Source: Nageia nagi | Taxonomy: Eukaryota; Pinophyta | DNA: 64,000 nucleotides | Direction of reading: 5' to 3' | Assembly (NCBI GenBank): GCA_050084985.1 | Contig: JBITNC010000001.1 | Span: 2,914,001 to 2,978,000, forward strand | In this document: piece by piece, positions 31,619 through 44,060 of the stretch | How the letters are laid out: every line of letters begins with the position of its first letter | Numbering within the stretch: the first letter of the stretch is position 1 | Position numbers and translations under genes: made by a program | The notes under the pieces: model-generated | Seen by the model: only the letters and a program-made list of their open reading frames with translations | What the model was told of the DNA's origin: nothing | Database searches by the model: none

Positions 31619-32690
31619 ATTATCATCATCTCATGAAATGTGAGGGGGTTAAATCCCCCCTCTATGTATAGGATTTTGTATGATGATTGTATGATATTAA
31701 AGCTTTATATTTTATTGTTGTAAGAAACAATAGTTAGAATAGAGAAGATACAATATATTAAACATTGGATTTAGAGTGAAGTAGGTATGGAAGTTGTTAT
31801 GGCTCAAGCGAAGTCAAAATAAATTATGTCTTTCTAGAAATTAGAGAAATTAAAAGGTGAGTTGATCCTCTAATCCTTCAATTTGTTGTACTTAATGCTA
31901 CTTGAAAAGAGTTTGGAACCAAGATCCATATTTTGGATGTGTATGAACCAAAGACACTTTAGGAAATAAAGGCACTATGGATGCAAATGGAAAGATTGAT
32001 GATTGATAATATTTGTGAGCCATATATTGTTATCATATATTTCAACACCACCTTGTATTCTTATGAGAAAATAGGAGGGATTATTGATGCACCTCAGTTA
32101 GAATCAATGAAGGGTTTGGAGTACTTTGTTGGTAACTCAAGCCTAGTAGATTTGGAATTCCATGGCAAGAAAATACACTTGGAAAAATAAGCATGAAGGA
32201 ATGGAATTAATCATGAGTAGGTTGGATAGGATCATGATCTCAATTGCCTGGGTTCATTTATTCGCAAACTACCTAATGAAATCCTTGCCAAAAATAGGAT
32301 CATACCATAATCTATTACTTCTTAAGATATAAAATTAGAATAAAAAAGGAACTTATTTCAATTTGAAAACATGTATCTAACACACTCGAACTTGGAACCA
32401 AAAGTCAGGGAATGGTGGAATGTGATAGTGCATGGTACAAAAACATTTAATTTTTTTTTTTAAAAAGATCCAACATATAAAGGAAATACTAAGACCTAAA
32501 ACTAGGTCTTTGGGAGAATTCAAGATGAAAAGACCCACATGAAAGAAATGATCAAAGAGATTGATAATTAAATTATGGAAAGGAGGAGAATTTCATAACT
32601 CATTATTAAAGAAAAAGAAGCCCTTTGCAAACTTCATTTAGTTTGGTATATGAAGAAAAACATTGGCGTCAAATATCCAAGGTAACCTAG
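31619..32690 (+). pseudogene. L1-type LINE ORF2 endonuclease fragment, copy 1
   Basis: Starts II(S)-stop-NVRGLNPP, the usual APE-endonuclease opening ISWNVRGLN with Trp changed to stop. Then KLEKLKGELIL, a degenerate ...YEPNT-like block, GLEYFVGNSSLVDLEFHGKK, and after further stops FQFENMYLTHSNLEPKVREW and KEKEALCKLHLVWYMKK, which is the linker before RT. The RT domain itself is missing; the sequence passes into module R. Confidence 0.82.
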
Positions 32691-33560
32691 TTGGAGATTG
32701 AATACTGAAATTGATCCAAAATGGATCATATATAATGAATATCAAGTGGCATTTGGAGCATTTCCTAATCATATTATGAAGTTATCATATCTAGAACCTA
32801 TCATAAAAATAGATCAATCATATTTGGAAGGCATAAATTTTGATAGATATATCTAATTGAGTTGATTCTTTTTTCATTATATGCTCATAAAATATACCTT
32901 TCCAATGAGTATATGCATGCCTACCTATGTGGAAGATTTGACCTTTATAAGAGATATTTTCATGCAAATTATCCTTATCCAAAATATCATAGAAAGGGCA
33001 TCCACATCGTGTTATCAATCAAACTAGTGTATCCATGTTGTTGGAATAGTAGAACCTTGAGGTAAGTGAATCATCGTGGACACCTCATGGAGGCATATGA
33101 AGTGAAAGATCATTTGAAGGTAAAGAGACAAATTTGGTAATGGAAAGAAAATCCTTAAGGATCATTTGGAAAAAGAAAGAAAGAAGAAGAGAAGAGCAGG
33201 AGAAGGAAAAGAGTGGAGCCATTATTGTGGTTGGTTCCTACCACATGTGGAACATACCAAACCATGAATGATTCATAGTTTCAATCACATACTTTTTTTA
33301 TTTACTATATTAAATAATGGAAGATGTAGAATGAACAACATCATAGTCATTATATGCTTTTATGTTTGTTGTTTGTTGGGTGGACAAGATCATAGCCTGT
33401 TGATCAATATATGATGTGAGAACCCTAGTGTAGGGTGAATAATATCATAGTCATTCTATGTTATTCTTTATTATGTATTGGATAGATCATATAGTATAAT
33501 GGTGATAAGTTACATTATATGTAAGCATATTGTTTTTTATGGAAAAATATGATGTGTTTC
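32691..33560 (+). repeat. module R, copy 1a
   Basis: Unidentified repeat starting near ATTGATCCAAAATGGATCAT. It contains a plus-strand frame with YLSNEYMHAYLCGRFDLYKR, YFHANYPYPKYHRKGIHIVL and a KVKRQIW tail. The same reading frame recurs in three other copies (34420, 44060, 45850). A purine-rich GAAGAAGAGAAGAG stretch and GAGTGGAGCCATTATT follow in all copies. Function unknown. Confidence 0.7.
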
Positions 33561-34419
33561 TAGTACATATTTTTCCTAGTTGTTGTTGGGATTTACAATA
33601 GTTAGAGATAAAAGAAAACCTTCATGTTGTCTAATAAGAATTATATAATAAGATTGTAAAAGTTTTTTAGCTAGTTGTTGAGAGTACTCATTGATGAGAT
33701 GTCGATAGTAGAGTTGGGATCATGGATGGCATTGAAGATAGAAATTAAAAATGAAAACATTATCAAAGGAACAACACCGACATTGTGGTTGTAGAGATAG
33801 ATATAGTGTAGATGTCATTACAGTAGTGAAAAATGTAATCTTGAGTTGTACAAAATATTAGCAACTTGGAGAATATTATATATCAGATTTGGTTGATCAA
33901 GAGAGGAGCAAAGAAGACTATAAGAATACTAAATAAGTTATATAAATTTCTAAAAATAAAGGCATAGTATCTAGCTTTGTAATTGTGGCTTAAAAAATTA
34001 TTGATAAATAAGGGGATGTACTCTTACATTGAGGGGAACCTCTATAAATACTTATGTTATGTATGTAGATATTCATTCTTTATTAGTTATACATTGATAT
34101 TGATGCATATTAAGAACATAAAGAGTATAAAGAGAAATGGAAATATTTTGAAATCTATATTTGAGGATTCAGGTAAGCCATACACTTTCGATGATTATAG
34201 ATCATGTGGTGTCAAAGTTGGTTGAGATTGCTTTTGGCATTACTAATCCATTGTAAGAATACTTGGAGTTATTGAATCCATGAAGAAAGGTGCAAGAATG
34301 TAAAAAAAAAAAAAGAGACATAACATCATGTGAAAAGAGGACACTAGTTTGGATTTAGAGATATAGATTCTTCAAAATAAATTCATAAGCATTTGGAGAC
34401 CAAATACCTCCTAATTAGG
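33561..34419. other. spacer between module R copies (copy 1)
   Basis: AT-rich spacer that has a counterpart at about 44990-45840 in composite copy 2 (shared GATTTACAATAGTTAGAGAT and CTCTATAAATA...TTATGTAGAT). No domain recognised. Confidence 0.5.
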
Positions 34420-35345
34420 GAGGTATGATCCAAAATATATCATATATAATGAATATCAAGTATCATTAGAGTGAGAATTTCATAAATTGTCATGCTTAAG
34501 TGGTGTTTAGAGCATTTATTAATGGTCTTATGGAGTTATCATATTTAGAACCTGTCATAAAAATAGATCAGTTGTCTTTGAGAAGGCATAAATTTTAATA
34601 AATATATCCAATTGAGTTTATTCTTTTATCATTGGATGATCATCAAATATATCTTTCTAATGAGTATACGCATGTCTACCTTTGTGAAATATTTAACCTT
34701 CGTAAGAGATGTTTTTGTGCAAACTATTCTTATCTAAAATATTGCAAGAAGGGCATCCACGTCATGCTATCAATCAAAATAGGGCATCCATGTTATTGGA
34801 ATATTGAAACCTCAAGGCAAGTGAAGCATCATAAACACCTTATGGAGGCAGATGTAGTAAAAGATCATTGGAAGATAAAGAGATAGGTTTGGAACTAAAA
34901 AATAACTCCTTAAGGATCATTTGGAAGAAGAAATAAACAAGAAAAGAGAAAGAAGAAGAGGAGAGGAAGAGAAGGAAAAGAGTGGAGCCATTATTATGAC
35001 TGGTTGACACCACATGTAGTGCAAATCAAACCATGAATGATGCATAGTTTCAGTCACATTCTTCTTTTCTTTTTCATATTCAATTTTATAAGATATTGAA
35101 TGAACAACATCATAGTCATTATATGTCTATATGTTTGTTATTGGTTGGGTGGATAAGATCATAGCCTATTGATCAGTATGCGATGTAAGAACCTTGGTGT
35201 AGGGTGAACAATATCATAATCATTCTATGTTATTTTTCATTCTGTATTTGTTAGATCATACAGTGTAATGGTGATGAGTTATATTATATGTGAGCATATT
35301 ATATTTTGTGGAAAAATATGATGTACTATTATTGAGATTTACAAC
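34420..35345 (+). repeat. module R, copy 1b
   Basis: Second module R in composite 1, about 1740 bases after the first. The frame reads YLSNEYTHVYLCEIFNLRKR, CFCANYSYLKYCKKGIHVML and HPCYWNIETSRQVKHHKHLM, then HWKIKR. It ends at GATTTACAAC, where the CACTA-type end begins. Confidence 0.7.
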
Positions 35346-35400
35346 CACTACAACAAAAATCCCATTTAGTGTTAGACTAGTTAAATAATATATCTTGACA
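35346..35400 (+). mobile_element. CACTA-type transposon terminus
   Basis: CACTACAACAAAAATCCC at 35346 is the standard left end of plant CACTA (En/Spm) transposons. It follows GATTTACAAC, a site that is uninterrupted at about 33586 (GATTTACAATAG). A matching TAGTG end was not found, so the element's length is unknown. Confidence 0.5.
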
Positions 35401-35649
35401 TCATTAGCATCAATAGATGTCAAAGCAACATCAAACATTGATTCAATGTAATTTTTTTATTTTTTGACGTTATTACTGACTCTATTTCTCATGTTATATT
35501 TGATGCTAATAGTGTTAGAAAATCCTAAAAATAAAAAAAGCCAAGATCACACATGGATCATCCACACAGATCATGATCTAACCATAGATCAGGTTATTTA
35601 ATCAATGGTTTAAATTATTTGGGGTGAAGCATGTAATGCATATTTTTCT

Positions 35650-36860
35650 TACTACAAATTGTTGGGATTTATCGATTAAATAAAAATTTAATCTTCTCGA
35701 AGCAATATATCAGAGATTCAAATTACAACGGAATAAATAATGAAAGAGAAAACTAACATACTCAACAGTAAACAATAGAAAACACAACATGTGTTATGTT
35801 TCACCCAAAATATGGGCTACTCCATAAAAATAATCCTTCTTCTATTATTCCTCAGAGATCTCCCTTACAATAATGTTACAATCAATCCTCTCTGAAATAG
35901 AGTCTGGAACCCTCACACGCTAGTCTCTCCTTACTCTTCTTCTTATCAACAATCCTCTCTCAAACTCAATCTTGTACCTTACACAATAAATTTGGAGTAT
36001 ACACATAATATAATTCCCTATCATACTTATAGCAATAAGGTTACAATATGTCTTGGGCAGCCATGCAACACACTAAAATTAGAAAAAATAATTTATTTAC
36101 TGAAGGTGGTTATTGATAAAAAATAAATAAACTTACCAATTTTAGGCTCCAAAAAACTAAAAATCTCCCACTTAGAGACTGAAATTTCTATAACAACCCT
36201 ATAGCCTAGGTATAAATCATAATAACTCTACCATTATTACATCCTTTGAAGATAACTCTTCAATTAAACAAGTAACATCACTTCCTCTAGATTATTGTAT
36301 CCATGCTTTGAACCATCACACCAAACTAGTATCATCCATGCACTTTTATCCTATGATCAACAAGAAACACATAATCTACCTACCATAAATCAATGATAAT
36401 AACAACATCCACATAATTACTATGTATCATGGTGAATCAAACATCATCAATGTATCAAGATCTACATACTATGGATGACCCATAGCATGTACACATACAA
36501 TATGACTTTATCACTAGCTTTGAAAGCACACTCCTTGCATGTGGAATTACCTTCCAACGTAGGGATTTGGGGTCATAATTATCCAAAGATATAACCATAT
36601 TATGGATTCCATCCTAAAATTATATACAATAAATCTTGATCCATATCCATCTTCTTGGAAATGTCTCCCAGCTGTCATTGCTTACTCATCCTCTATACAT
36701 GAAAGAATCAAGACCTATTCATTAGCTACATTTGCTTCCTCTTCCTCTATTTTTTGAGCCCAATAGTCCTTCTTTAGGTGTCCCTTCTCATGATAATATC
36801 AACATTCCAATCATCCCTTACGTTGTATATGGATCATCCTTTTCAAAGGAAGTATTGTAC
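35650..36860 (-). pseudogene. minus-strand copia fragment with gag knuckle
   Basis: The minus strand near 36850-36700 codes a zinc-knuckle remnant (EC-stop-YYHEKGHLKKDYWAQK), that is CYYCHEKGHLKKDCW with the second Cys position and the last Cys altered. AATCTCCCACTT at about 36158-36169 is, on the minus strand, an AAGTGGGAGA polypurine tract, so the AT-rich stretch 35650-36157 may be its 3' LTR. RT, integrase and RNase H are absent between knuckle and tract, so the fragment has a large internal deletion. Confidence 0.5.
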
Positions 36861-37081
36861 ATCGAACTCATCCTTTACTTGATATTCACAATATTTACAT
36901 AGCATTGGTGGAATTCTCAAGGTTTCATCTTAGTGCAAGGATGGGTGGTTTAGCCCATGGAATTCTAATACCATGTTGTGGTCTAGGATTGAGGTTTTTC
37001 TTATATATTCATTGTAATGAGCCATTTGTGATGAATTTTTCATCACAAGCAATAATATAGGAGGAGGAGAAGCTCTTGATA

Positions 37082-37210
37082 TGTTGGATTAGCCCACATT
37101 GGGTGAACTAGGGTAAATCTTGTGTGTTCCTTGTGTTTATGAGATTGTGATTTTTTTATTAATTCATTTTTGCACTATAATTTTAGAATAGGTTTAGATA
37201 AGACTCTTCA
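37082..37210 (+). repeat. putative 5' LTR (or LTR part) of copia element 4
   Basis: Starts TGTTGGATTAGCCCACATTG and ends GACTCTTCA, followed by CTAATATCAAAGTT, a degenerate form of the TGGTATCAGAGTT primer-binding site. At 129 bp it is short for a copia LTR, so it may be deleted. No 3' partner was found. Confidence 0.45.
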
Positions 37211-37369
37211 TCTAATATCAAAGTTGAGGTTTTTTGGCCATAGAGGGATGCCTTTATTGCTAGGGTTAAAGTTATTTTAAGAGGATCTAGGGTTTTTAGT
37301 TATTTTAGAAAACCTATTCTGAAGTGGGAGCTTCGTGTATAAAGATCTTAAAGAAGAAAAATATCTAAA

Positions 37370-38100
37370 AGTCAATCAAGGATTGACATTGAAATATTTG
37401 ATGGAATAAACTTTGAGTTATGGAAGCTAAAGATGGAGGATCTACTCATAGACAAATATCTATAGTTTAGTGTCTCTGAAAAGAAACCAGATAATACTTT
37501 TGATGAAGATTAGGAGAAATTGAATCGAAAAGTAAGGCGTTTGATTTGATTGTGTCTAGCTGATTCAATGTTGATTAATATTTTTAGAGAAAAGACTGCA
37601 AAGGCTCTCTAGGAGAAGTTGGGGGCTTTGTATCAAAGTAAGTCCTTAGTTAACAAACTCTTACTTAGAAAGAAATTGTACAATCTTCAGATGTATGAAG
37701 AAGATTCAATAGCAAATCAATTCAATATGATAGTTAGCTAACTCCAATCTATTGATGTTAAGATTGTAGAAGAAGATAAATGCATTACATTATTATGCTC
37801 TCTACCAAATTTGTAGGATAATCTAGGAATAATTCTTTTGATTTATCCTTTACATATGGTGGCATATTTGTTATCAAAAGATTTGAGGAGAAGATCCATG
37901 AAGAGCACATCAAATGATGCCCCAATGGTAAGAGGACACATAAAGGAAAGATAGAAATCAAGATCCGGTGATAAATCAAAATCCAGAGGTAAATCTGGTG
38001 GTAGATCTAAGTCTCGAGGTAGATTTGGTCCTAAACGTTGGAGTTGTGGCAAAATTGGCCATTTGAAGAGAGATTATAAATGAAAATGTGTATATTGAAG
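37370..38100 (+). pseudogene. copia element 4 gag
   Basis: Reads RIDIEIFDGINFELWKLKME and DLLIDKYL, then with stops at Gln/Trp positions KTAKALxEKLGALYQSKSL and KLYNLQMYEEDSIANQFN, the usual copia gag order. An Arg/Ser/Gly-rich stretch (KSRGKSGGRSKSRGRFGP) precedes a knuckle reading WSCGKIGHLKRDYK, whose last Cys has become Tyr and whose first Cys is missing. Confidence 0.85.
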
Positions 38101-38189
38101 GAAGAAATATAAATAATCCACTTTTGTAGAAGCTAATAAATCCAATGATGAAGTTGGGGATGCATATTTAGCATCATGCTCCACTAGAT

Positions 38190-39430
38190 TAGATCGAAAT
38201 AGTTGGGTAATCGATACAACAGCCTCTTTTCATATGACTCCTCATAGGGAGTGGTTTTACAAATATGAAGAATATGATAGAGGGGAGGTGCTCTTAGGAG
38301 ATGATAATCCTTATGAAATCGTTAGTCATAAAAGGGTGAAAATAAAGTTTCATGATGGTAGGTCCAAGGTGTGGCACACATCCCTCATCTTGCTAGAAAT
38401 TTGAATTTTGTAAGCAAGATGGTTGATGCAAATATAGATTTTAGTATCAATAAGATTGGATGTAAATTGGTTCATGGATCAATGGTATTGGTACGAGGGG
38501 TTCAAGATGAAACCTTGTATAGATTATTGGGAAGCATTATGATAACTTAGTGCATCTATTTATGAGGCTAAATAAGATGGAGCTTTAGTTGATATGTCAA
38601 CACTCTGGCATCAAAGAATGGGATATATTAGAGAAAAGGCATTGCAAACTTTATATACAAAAGGTATGGTTGAAGGATTTCCTAATTTCTCTATGGATTT
38701 TGATTTTTGTGAGCATTATCTTTATGGCAAGCAAAAACATGTGAGTTTCCCATCTAGTGCTACAAGATCTAAAGGAGTTCTAGATTTGATCCATAGTGAT
38801 GTTTTTGGTCATGTTCCTATACCATCCCTTTGAAAATCATGGTACTATGTTTCTTTTATTGATGATTTTTTGAGATATTCATGGATCTATTTTCTTAAGA
38901 GCAAATCTAAAGTGTTTGATAAATTTTAAGAATTTAAAGCACTTGTTGAGAACCAAAATGGAAAGAAAATCAATGTGTTGAGGAGTGATAATGGAGGAGA
39001 ATATTGTTCAAATAAGTTTGAGGAATTCTATAAGAAATGTGGTATTGCATGGCAGAAGACTACTCCATATACACTTAAACAGAATGGAGTTGCTGAGAGA
39101 TTGAATAGATCTCTTATAGAAAAGGTAAGTAACATGTTGAGTGGTGTTGGATTGGCATAGGAATTCTAGGCAGAAGTAGCAGATACAATGTGCTACCTGT
39201 TAAATCAGTATCCTACATCATCTTTGCTTGACCAAACTCCATTTGAAGCATTATTTTGTAAGAAACCCTCTTTGTCATATATTAATTTTTTTGGTTGTGA
39301 TGCATTCATGCATATTCCAAAGGAGACAGCTTATCAACAAGGTTGTTAAGTGTATCTTTATTGGATATAAAGATGGTGTTAAAGGTTATAAACTTTGGAA
39401 TCCATAAACCAAGAATATTGCCTATAATAT
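38190..39430 (+). pseudogene. copia element 4 protease and integrase
   Basis: The protease loop WVIDTTASFHMTPHREWF (about 38203) has Thr for the active-site Gly. The GAG-pre-integrase block is TLWHQRMGYIREKALQTL at 38603, with His-to-Tyr in the GH pair and CEHYLYGKQKH where CxxC is expected. Integrase follows: [40 protein letters not shown] and KQNGVAERLNRSLIEK, keeping the D, D and E positions. The tail runs TPFEALFCKKPSLSYINFFG and then frameshifts near 39340. Several stops replace Trp/Gln codons. Confidence 0.9.
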
Positions 39431-39434
39431 AGAT

Positions 39435-40610
39435 GTGGTGTTTAGAGAATTGAAAAATGATCCTAGGAATGAAGTAACACAAGAAGAATTGAAAAAGGAG
39501 CAATTTAAGTTGATGGAAGATGAGTCCTACTCAACAAAAGTAGAAAAAGAAGAGGATGAACCAAAGTTTCATATATCAATATTAAGGAGATCAACATATA
39601 AAAGAAGGAAACATGAAAGGTATAGGCAAATTGATTTTCATTCTTCTTTTACTTTATATGTTATTGATGAAGACCCTAGAACTTTTAAAGATGCAGTTAA
39701 TTATGAAGAGGCAAATCTTTAGGAAGAGGCCACAAATGAAGAAATGAAGTCTCTTGAAAAGAATAAGACATGGGATCTGGTATAATTGCCTACTGAAAGA
39801 AAGGCAATTTGGTACAAATGAGTCTTCAATAAGAAGTAGAATGTTGAAGGAAAAGTAGAGAAATATAAATCTTGCCTTATTGCTAAAGGCTATTGATAGG
39901 TAGAAGGAATTGACTATGGTGAGATATTTTCTCTTGTTACAAAATTAACCTCAATAATATGTCTTTTGTTTATAGTTGTTGCATTTGATCTTGAAATATA
40001 ACAAGTGGATGTAAAAATTGCTTTCCTTCATGTGGAATTGGAGGAGGAAATTTATATGAAACAGCCTAAAGGATTTGTTGAGGTAGGAATGGAAAATCTT
40101 ATTTGTAAGTTAAAGAAATCTTTGTATGTACTAAAATAGACACCTAGGATGTGGTATCAAAAATTTGATAATTATGTTTTAAGACTTGGTTTTATTCATA
40201 GTAATGATGATCATTGTATATACATAAAGCAAGTTAATGATGATTTTATTATCATAACATTGTATGTTGATGATATGTTGTTGATTGGGAATAGTAGTAA
40301 AATGGTCAATGTTGTGTAGTCTTTGTTAGCACAATAGTTTGATATGAAAGACCTTGGACCTGTAAATTACATTTTGGGTATGCAAATAAGGAGAGATAGG
40401 TCAAATAGAAAGTTGTGGCTAGATCAAAAAAAATATATCGAGACTATATTAAAGAGATTTAATATGCATGATTCCAAACCTTTAAAAACTCTTATAGCTT
40501 TGGAAACCAAATTGTCTGTTGAACAATGCCCAAAGATAAAAGAAGAAGTTGAAGAAATATCTCATGTTCCTTATGCAAATGTTGTTGGGAGTTTAATGTA
40601 TACCATGGTT
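39435..40610 (+). pseudogene. copia element 4 reverse transcriptase, cut by composite copy 2
   Basis: After a linker rich in Lys/Glu the RT begins EATNEEMKSLEKNKTWDLV (39727), then [31 protein letters not shown] with the first catalytic Asp, LKKSLYVLK, and LYVDDMLLIGN with YVDD. It continues FDMKDLGPVNYILGMQI and VPYANVVGSLMYTMV, and stops abruptly at 40606 where composite copy 2 starts. RNase H and the 3' LTR were not found on the far side. Stops at Trp and Gln codons are frequent. Confidence 0.9.
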
Positions 40611-42013
40611 TATAGAAAGCAAGATGGCTTTCATTCACAAGTTAGTGATGATTAAATTTATGCTTCAGATATGATTTATCCTTTGTATGGAAATGTTATG
40701 GATTTATAAAGTAGTTTTAAAACACTAGAACACATTTTTGGTAAGGATATATAAGTTGTTTAAAGAATAGATTAAGTGTTGAATTTGACCTAGGAGATCT
40801 CAAAAAAATAAATTTGGCTTTATGAGGGTCATAAGTCCTTATGTAGCAATATTTTTATATTATAAAACCTATACAAGGATAATATTTAGCATATCTTCAC
40901 AACTTAATTATGTGAGAAATAATCATTCATATGTTGTTGCTCCTTGTTTTTAAGTCCTCTATTTTTAAGACATAAGAGAGAATATAGCATAACCAAAACA
41001 AGCTTGGTGATTTTACTGTACAACTTAATTATATGAGAAATAATCATCCAAGTACTTAATTGATATATAATTACTTTTGGACAACCTTTGATAGGTCTTA
41101 CAAATAAAGGGGTTTACAAGGATGTTAAAAGACTTATCTATTGAGAAATATGTTAATTGAATAACTAAGAAAATGAAATATGTTACATATAAAGTTCATG
41201 GATGGAAATAGATTATAAAGATGTTGTTTGAGAATGGTATTCTCATGTTCAACTGAATCTACTAAATGAAAAATCCTTATGAAACCCATAACAAAATACT
41301 AAAATACACTCCTACATGTTCCAAATGTTTACAACAACAATCGGCACAAAAATGGAAACCAACCAAGTTAAGAAAATAACCAATAATAAAAAATAGTCAC
41401 ACTCTACCCATGTAATAAAGCATATCAGTATGCATCAAACTAACTAGTCAGAAAGGTCAGATCAATTGTTTGACTTTTTTTATTAGTCATTCGAGTAGTA
41501 TGTGGATTAGATTATTGATTGGTATTCTAAGGGGTTGTACCTATCATGTTTGATTACAAAATGTCAAAATATTGATGATGTCATGCTTTGATCAGACTTA
41601 AACTTCAATACTATTTGTTTATCTAATTGAAGAGGTTATGAGTGGCTTGGGTATCAATAATGATATTTTAAAAAAAATAAGGAAGTTTATTCCTAAATTT
41701 ATAAAGTGGAATAGGACTATATAATGCAAGTTCAAAATCATGATAATAAAACAATAAAGTAAATATAATTATAATTAGTGTGGGTGTGCTTTGCCACCTT
41801 TTTTATTCCTTTTTTCTTTTATAATCATGCATTTTACCCTTGCTTTAAAATCTTTTCCTTTCCTTGGGTTTGACCCATTGGATCTCCATATCTCACTCCC
41901 CTTCTTGATGACTACAATTAATATTCAACTATGAGTGATGAATGTCCAAATTTAGGATAACCATGGTAGCTCCTCAAAGGTCTTCGCAAAGCCTCTTTTC
42001 ATAAGAGGCAAGC

Positions 42014-42500
42014 ATGATCACTAGTCCTCCTCTACAAGTAGAAAAATTAATTGATGGAATCTTAAACCTTAACATCTTGTGGGAAATTATTGATCAATCC
42101 ATAAAAAGAGGATGTTACAACTTGATCGATAAACTCCATAGTGTTAGGCTGGGCAAAACTAAGATGGAAGAACAAAAGAAGCATGGAAATTATTTCATAT
42201 TTGAATGACAACATGATGTTCACATTAAATTATGTTGAAATTTGAGACTTCATCATAAGCACCTCATGGTTCTTCGAGAAGTACATATTGTTTATAGAAA
42301 AATGGAGGCTTGGTTTTTAATTTGGTTAAAGCATAAAATATGATGGATCTAATATGGGTTACTATTTTGCATATTCCATTCAACTTCTGGAATTATAAAG
42401 TTTTTGAAGGAATTATGAGACCTTTCAAAAAGTTTATAACAACAAATAATGTATCAAAGGCTCAATCAAGAATGGTAGTGGCAAGGTTCTATGTCAGGTA
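42014..42500 (+). pseudogene. L1-type LINE ORF1 fragment (DUF4283-like), copy 2
   Basis: Counterpart of 29923-30437: LNLNILWEIIDQSIKRGCYN from ATG 42014, then a deletion removing the DKKWAK stretch and, in shifted frame, remnants of the SWFFE..G..W block. More decayed than copy 1. Confidence 0.75.
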
Positions 42501-42986
42501 AAGTGGAGGAAGGAAAAATTCTAAATGATCATGAAGTAAATAATAATAATAAAAAATATAATAGGTAGGAATAATCAAAGTAAAATTTAATGGTTATACC
42601 AATGGAATTGACAACCATAGATAACCAAAGAGAGACTATTTAAAGACACCTTGAGGTGGAGGCACAAACTAGTCAACCTAAAAAGGAAAGATGGATAAAG
42701 GGGAGATTTGAGGGTAAATCACTTAACAAAGAAGGAATCATAAATAATCATATAAAAAGTCAATCAAACTTTGAGGAGACCTTAGTTAAGGAAATATACT
42801 TTATCAATAATGATCTTATAATTAACATGAAGTACATCTAAAAGAGCAAACTATACATTCAAACATGTTAGGTGTCCAATAGAAGGAGAATTTAAAGAGA
42901 AATAAACTACAAGGGAGGTGGCAGATGGTAAGCAATCAACAATAGATGGTTTTAGAGTAGAGAACCCACAAAAGCTAATAAAAGAT

Positions 42987-44060
42987 TATCATCATCTCAT
43001 GAAATACGAGGGGGTTAAATTACCCCTATATGTATATGATTTTGTGTGATGATTGTAGGAGATTAAAGCTTTATATTTTATCATTGTAAGAAACAAAATT
43101 TAGATAAGAGAAGATACAATATATTAAACATAGAGTCTAAAGTGAAGCAAGTATGGAAGTTATTTTGGCTCAAGGGAAGTAAAAAGGAATTATTACTTTC
43201 TAGAAATTAGAGAAATTAGCAATTGGTTTGATCCTCTCATCCTTAAATTTATTGTACTTAATGCTAATTGAAAATAGTTTGGAACCAAGATCCACATTTT
43301 GGATATGAATAAACCAAACACACTTTTGGGAAGAAAGGTATTATGGATGCAAATGGAAATATTAATGAGTGATAAGCTTGGTGATCCATATATTGTTATT
43401 TTATATTTCAAACACACCCTTGAATTATTATGAGAAACTAGGAGGGATCCTTGATGCACCTTAGTTAGAATCAATGAAGGGTTTGGATGACTTTGTTGAT
43501 AACTCAAGTGTGCTGAATTTGGAGTTCCATGGGAGCAAAAATAATTAGTTAAATAGGCATAAAGAAATGGAAATTATCATTAGTAGGATGGATAGGATCT
43601 TGATCTCAATGTGCTGGGTTCATTTATTCCTAAACTACTTAATGTAATCTCTTCCAAGAATAGGATCATACCATAAATCCATTACTTCTTAAGATATAAA
43701 TTTAGAATAAAAAAGTAACTTATTTCAATTTGAAAATATATGGGTAACAAACTTGGAATTGGAACCAAAAGTCATGAAATGGTGGAATGTGTAGTTCATG
43801 GTACAAAAATGTTTTAAATTTTCAAAAACCTCCAACATATAAAGGCAAAACTAAGACTTGAAACTAGGTCTTTGGGAGAATCCAAGATGAAAATAACCAC
43901 ATCAAAGAAAGGATTGAAGATATTGATAATTAAATTATGGAAAGGAGGAGAACTTCATAACTCATTACTAAATAAAAAGAAGCCCTTTGCAAACTTCAAA
44001 TAGTTTGGCATGTGAAGAAAAACATTGGCATCAAATATCCAAGGTAACATAGTCGGAGGC
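42987..44060 (+). pseudogene. L1-type LINE ORF2 endonuclease fragment, copy 2
   Basis: Begins like copy 1 (ATCATCTCATGAAATACGAG, the S-stop-N version of the ISWNVRG motif, so the stop is shared by both copies). It retains pieces equivalent to KLEKLA, GGILDAP, FDNSS and LEPKVMKWWN and ends at the KKNIGIKYPR linker. RT is absent, exactly as in copy 1. Confidence 0.78.

Larger units (their letters stand above)
28608..35345 (+). repeat. composite LINE-containing repeat, copy 1
   Basis: Shares order and sequence with 40608-46382, beginning in both at TTTATAGAAAGCAAGATGG. Order: AT-rich 5' part, LINE ORF1 piece (29923), solo LTR (copy 1 only), LINE ORF2 endonuclease piece (31619), module R (32680), a spacer, module R again (34420). 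It ends where a CACTA-type terminus starts. No reverse transcriptase is present. The repeat is either a segmental duplication or a mobilised composite. Confidence 0.8.

Noticed and set aside
36180-36860. Host zinc-finger gene
   Set aside because: The knuckle context HEKGHLKKDYW with an adjacent polypurine tract fits a copia gag remnant better.
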